Shown: positions 31,372-34,444 of the stretch, piece by piece
Numbering within the stretch: position 1 is the first letter of the stretch
How the letters are laid out: each line of letters starts with the position of its first letter
Assembly: GCA_016793645.1 (NCBI GenBank)
Contig: JAEUHD010000083.1
Span: 1-34,444, forward strand
Direction: 5' to 3'
DNA length: 34,444 nt
DNA from: Verrucomicrobiales bacterium
GTDB taxonomy: Bacteria; Verrucomicrobiota; Verrucomicrobiia; Limisphaerales; UBA9464
Notes under the pieces: model-generated
Database searches by the model: none
Seen by the model: only the letters and a program-made list of their open reading frames with translations
What the model was told of the DNA's origin: nothing
Program-made: the position numbers and the translations under genes

Positions 31372-34300
31372 TTCTTTCCCGCCTGTCCATCCAGCGTCCG
31401 GTCTTCGCGACGATGATGAATCTCGCGCTGATCCTCTTTGGATTGATCGGACTTTCCCGCCTGCCGGTCCGCGAGCTTCCGGACATTGATCCTCCCATCA
31501 TTTCCGTCACGACGGTGTACCCCGGCGCCAACGCGCAGGTGGTTGAAACCGAAGTCACCGAGCGCCTGGAGGAGGCGTGCAACAACATTTCGGGAATCAA
31601 GACGCTCCGCTCCGAGAGCCGCGAGGGCGTGAGCAACATCTCGATCGAGTTCGACCTGTCGCGGGACATCGATGTGGCGGCGCAGGATGTCCGGGATCGC
31701 GTCTCCCGGGTGCGGGGGCGACTTCCGGAGGACATCCGGGAGCCCATCGTGTCGAAGCAGGACTCCGACGCGCAACCCATCCTCTGGATCGCCCTGAACA
31801 GCGACCGCTATTCGCCCCTGGACCTGACCACGCTGGCGGAACGGCAGCTCAAGCCGCGCTTCCAGGGGATCGAGGGGGTGTCGTCCATCACCATGGGCGG
31901 CGAGAAACGCTTCGCCATGCGCCTCTGGCTCGACTCCGAGAAGATGGCCGCCCGCGGTGTCACCGTGCTGGATGTCCAGCGCGCCCTGCGCCAGCAGAAT
32001 GTGGAACTTCCCAGCGGACGGGTGGAGAACCTCGACCGGGAGATGACCATCATGACGCGGGGCGAACTCAAGACCGCGGACGAGTTCAACCAGCTCGTGG
32101 TCCGGGCGGACGGCGCCAACCTCATTCGCCTCCGCGACGTCGGCCGGGCCGAGGCGGGAGTTGAGGACTACCGGACGATCGCCCGCGCCCGCGGCAAACC
32201 CTGCATCTTCATGGGCATTGTGAAGCAGGCGAAGGCCAACACGGTGTCGGTGGCCCAGCGCGCCCGGGCGGAGTTGGCGAGCCTCCAGCCCACCCTCCCG
32301 GTGGGTTGCGAGATGTGGGTGGCCTTCGACAGCAGCGTGTTTGTGGAACGTTCCATCGCGGAGGTCTGGGAGACCCTGGCGCTGGCGTTTGTCCTGGTGA
32401 TCCTGATCATCTTTGTGTTCCTGAGGAACGTCCGGTCCACCCTGATTCCGGCGGTCGCCATCCCGGTTTCCATCGTCGGCACATTCGCCCTGCTCTACCT
32501 GTTCGGGTATTCGATCAACATCCTGACCATGCTGGCCCTCGTGCTCAGCATCGGTGTGGTGGTGGATGATGCCATCGTGGTCCTGGAGGCGATCTACCGC
32601 CACATCGAGGAGGGCATGCCCCCGCTGCAGGCGGCCTTCAAGGCGATGGAGGAAATCAGCTATGCCGTCATCGCGATCACACTGTCCCTCGTGGCCGTGT
32701 TTGCGCCGCTGGCCTTCCAGAAGAGCACGACAGGACGCCTGTTCATCGAGTTTGCGGTCGCAGTGGCCGGGTCCGTCGTCATTTCCGCATTCGTCGCGTT
32801 GACCCTGTCCCCGGCCATGGCGTCCCGCCTGCTGAAGCCGATCCATGGACTGAAGCACGGGCCGATCTTCCTGTTCTTCGAGCGGGTGCTGGACGGCATG
32901 GCGTCCGTGTATTCGCGGGGCCTTCGCTGGGCGCTCGGTCACCGCGTGACGATGGTGGGGGTGACCCTCGTCACCATGGTGCTGATGGTGCTCGCGTATC
33001 GGGGCCTGGAGCAGGACTTCCTGCCCCAGGAGGACAAGAGCCGGCTGTTTGCCCTCGTCATCACCCCGAATGGTTCCACGAGCGAATTCACGGACCGCCA
33101 GTTGCGCAAGGCCGAGGCGGTGATCCGGTCGGTCCCCGAGGTGGCCAGCTATGGCGCCATGGTGGCCCCGGGATTCAACGGGCCGGGCCAGGCGAGCTTC
33201 GGCATCGTGTTCGTGACGTTCAAGGACCGCACCTTGAGGAAGCGTTCCGTGCAGGAGATTGTCAACGGTCCGGGCGGGGTGGCGCAGCGGCTGTTCGCCG
33301 AGGTGGAGGGCGGACTGGCCATCGCGAACCTTCCCAAGGCCATCGAGGTCAGCTTCAACAGCTCCCCGTTTGAACTGGTGCTGCAGAACCAGAATCTGGA
33401 GGCCCTCGATGTCACGGCCAACGCCTTCGCCAACCGGCTTCGCGGACTCACCAACGCCTCCGGTCAACCCCTCCTGTCCAACGTCCGGGTCAGCTATGAG
33501 GTCAACAAGCCGGAACTCCGGGTGGGGGTGGATCGCAGCCGCGCCGCAGCCCTCGGCGTCAGCATCGAGGATGTCTCGCGCACGCTTCAGATCCTGTTTG
33601 GAGGACTGGACCTCAGCCGGATTAAGGTGGAGGGGAAGGAGTATGAGGTCATTGCCCAGTTGTCCCGGGAGTCCCGGCTGCGTCCCAACGACCTCGACCG
33701 CATCTTCGTCCGCAGCGCGACGGGCGGCCTGATCCAGTTGAGCTCCCTCGTCACCCGCAGCGAGGGTGCGGCACCGAACGCGATCAACCACTACGGCCGG
33801 CTCCGCTGCGCCAGCATCACCGCGTCGCCGGGGTCGGTTCCGATCGGCACGGTGGTCAAGGAGGTGGACCAGATCGTGCGGCAGGAGATTCCTCCCGGAT
33901 TCCTCTACGCATGGGAAGGGGATGCCAGGAACCTGGCGGACGCCACGACCGAGATCTGGTGGGTGCTTGGCCTCGCGGGGATCATCGTTTACATGACCCT
34001 TGCGGCGCAGTTCGAAAGCCTGATCCATCCCCTGACCGTCATGCTCGCGTTGCCGCTGGCGTTCGTTGGCGCCTTTGGCGCGCTGTGGCTGTTGGATTGG
34101 CTGGGCAAGATCGGGGTGATTCCCCCGATTCCGGCCATGAATTTCAATTTGTTCAGCCAGATTGGATTGGTCCTCCTGGTGGGATTGGTGACCAAGAACT
34201 CCATCCTGCTGGTGGAGTACGCCAACCAGCAGGTCTCCAAGGGCGTGACCGCCCACGATGCGATGGTGCAGTCCGGGTTCGTGCGGTTGCGTCCGATCCT

Positions 34301-34444
34301 GATGACGGCCTTTTCGACGGTCGCGGGCATCCTGCCCATCGCGATCGGCTTCGGAGCCGGGGCGGAAAGCCGGCGTCCGATGGGCGTCGCGGTGGTCGGG
34401 GGCATGCTGACCAGCACCTTCCTGACCCTCTTCGTCATTCCCGT
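31368..34444 (+). CDS. RND efflux pump permease (HAE-1/AcrB type), 3' end cut by window edge
   Basis: From GTG at 31368 the frame is open to the edge, 1025 codons. A GGAGG lies 7 bases before the start, one of the few clear ribosome binding sites here. 'LSIQRPVFATMMNLAL' is the first membrane segment. 'LSIGVVVDDAIVVLEAIYRH' has the proton-relay Asp400-Asp401 (AcrB Asp407/408), and 'GLVTKNSILLVEYANQQ' has Lys943 (AcrB Lys940). 'PILMTAFSTVAGILPIAIGFGAG' and 'RPMGVAVVGGMLTSTFLTLFVIPV' are near the normal C-terminus, so only some 20-40 residues are missing. The HAE-1 family exports drugs, detergents and other amphiphiles; the substrate is not predictable from sequence. Confidence 0.96.
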   Translation, partial: MILSRLSIQRPVFATMMNLALILFGLIGLSRLPVRELPDIDPPIISVTTVYPGANAQVVETEVTERLEEACNNISGIKTLRSESREGVSNISIEFDLSRDIDVAAQDVRDRVSRVRGRLPEDIREPIVSKQDSDAQPILWIALNSDRYSPLDLTTLAERQLKPRFQGIEGVSSITMGGEKRFAMRLWLDSEKMAARGVTVLDVQRALRQQNVELPSGRVENLDREMTIMTRGELKTADEFNQLVVRADGANLIRLRDVGRAEAGVEDYRTIARARGKPCIFMGIVKQAKANTVSVAQRARAELASLQPTLPVGCEMWVAFDSSVFVERSIAEVWETLALAFVLVILIIFVFLRNVRSTLIPAVAIPVSIVGTFALLYLFGYSINILTMLALVLSIGVVVDDAIVVLEAIYRHIEEGMPPLQAAFKAMEEISYAVIAITLSLVAVFAPLAFQKSTTGRLFIEFAVAVAGSVVISAFVALTLSPAMASRLLKPIHGLKHGPIFLFFERVLDGMASVYSRGLRWALGHRVTMVGVTLVTMVLMVLAYRGLEQDFLPQEDKSRLFALVITPNGSTSEFTDRQLRKAEAVIRSVPEVASYGAMVAPGFNGPGQASFGIVFVTFKDRTLRKRSVQEIVNGPGGVAQRLFAEVEGGLAIANLPKAIEVSFNSSPFELVLQNQNLEALDVTANAFANRLRGLTNASGQPLLSNVRVSYEVNKPELRVGVDRSRAAALGVSIEDVSRTLQILFGGLDLSRIKVEGKEYEVIAQLSRESRLRPNDLDRIFVRSATGGLIQLSSLVTRSEGAAPNAINHYGRLRCASITASPGSVPIGTVVKEVDQIVRQEIPPGFLYAWEGDARNLADATTEIWWVLGLAGIIVYMTLAAQFESLIHPLTVMLALPLAFVGAFGALWLLDWLGKIGVIPPIPAMNFNLFSQIGLVLLVGLVTKNSILLVEYANQQVSKGVTAHDAMVQSGFVRLRPILMTAFSTVAGILPIAIGFGAGAESRRPMGVAVVGGMLTSTFLTLFVIP

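Noticed and set aside
31350-34256. A 968-codon minus-strand frame opposite the RND pump.
   Set aside because: Same reason; the plus strand carries the complete pump motifs, and the antisense protein has repetitive His/Asp/Gln-rich composition.

Overview
This window is high-GC bacterial DNA that most resembles a member of the Verrucomicrobiota, perhaps the Pedosphaera/Limisphaera side. That placement is inferred from gene content: a pseudopilin of the kind found in large families in these bacteria, a twin-arginine sugar-isomerase-like protein, xylose isomerase beside GH31, secreted proteins with 'WTSRPGRTYSI'-type C-termini, and interspersed palindromic repeats. No 16S gene or other phylogenetic marker was analysed. 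Two traits run through the window: almost no start codon has a recognisable Shine-Dalgarno sequence, and GTG starts are frequent.

Layout. 1-581 (minus): N-terminal part of an IS1634-like transposase cut by the window edge, followed by about 400 bp holding a palindromic repeat. 984-3965 (plus): a LuxE-like acyl-protein synthetase and a LuxC-like acyl-CoA reductase, four bases apart, then QueD. 4061-9687 (minus): a carbohydrate group read in the order GH31 alpha-glucosidase, TRIC/UPF0126 membrane protein, exported TIM-barrel isomerase-like protein, xylose isomerase. 9968-11407 (plus): an exported PPP-type phosphatase. 11415-12587 (minus): a class I aminotransferase. 12861-12950: tRNA-Ser(CGA), followed by a small membrane-anchored protein. 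13521-14276 (minus): an unknown secreted protein. 14510-15952 (plus): a GH15-like hydrolase and a 53-codon reading frame. 15978-18185 (minus): a fusion of a DUF455 ferritin-like domain with an ATP-grasp domain.

18385-26148 (plus) is a housekeeping block: nusB, a PHP phosphoesterase, ftsY, ribD, ribE, folE2, a WYL regulator and purH. It joins antitermination, membrane targeting, riboflavin and folate/pterin synthesis and the last purine steps. 26179-26709 (minus) is a protein with a CarD/Tudor-like N-terminus. It is followed on the plus strand by a pseudopilin, a 57-residue membrane protein, an FdhF/YdeP-type molybdopterin oxidoreductase, and the adaptor and pump genes of an RND efflux system; the pump gene runs off the right edge.

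The least ordinary items are the DUF455-ATP-grasp fusion with its small neighbouring ORF, the LuxE/LuxC fatty-acid-reductase pair with no luciferase in view, the secreted PPP phosphatase, a family of palindromic repeats at three intergenic sites, and the near absence of Shine-Dalgarno sequences. I see no CRISPR array, prophage or clear defence island. None of these amounts to a proven new system. The two best candidates are the DUF455-ATP-grasp locus and the LuxE/LuxC pair.
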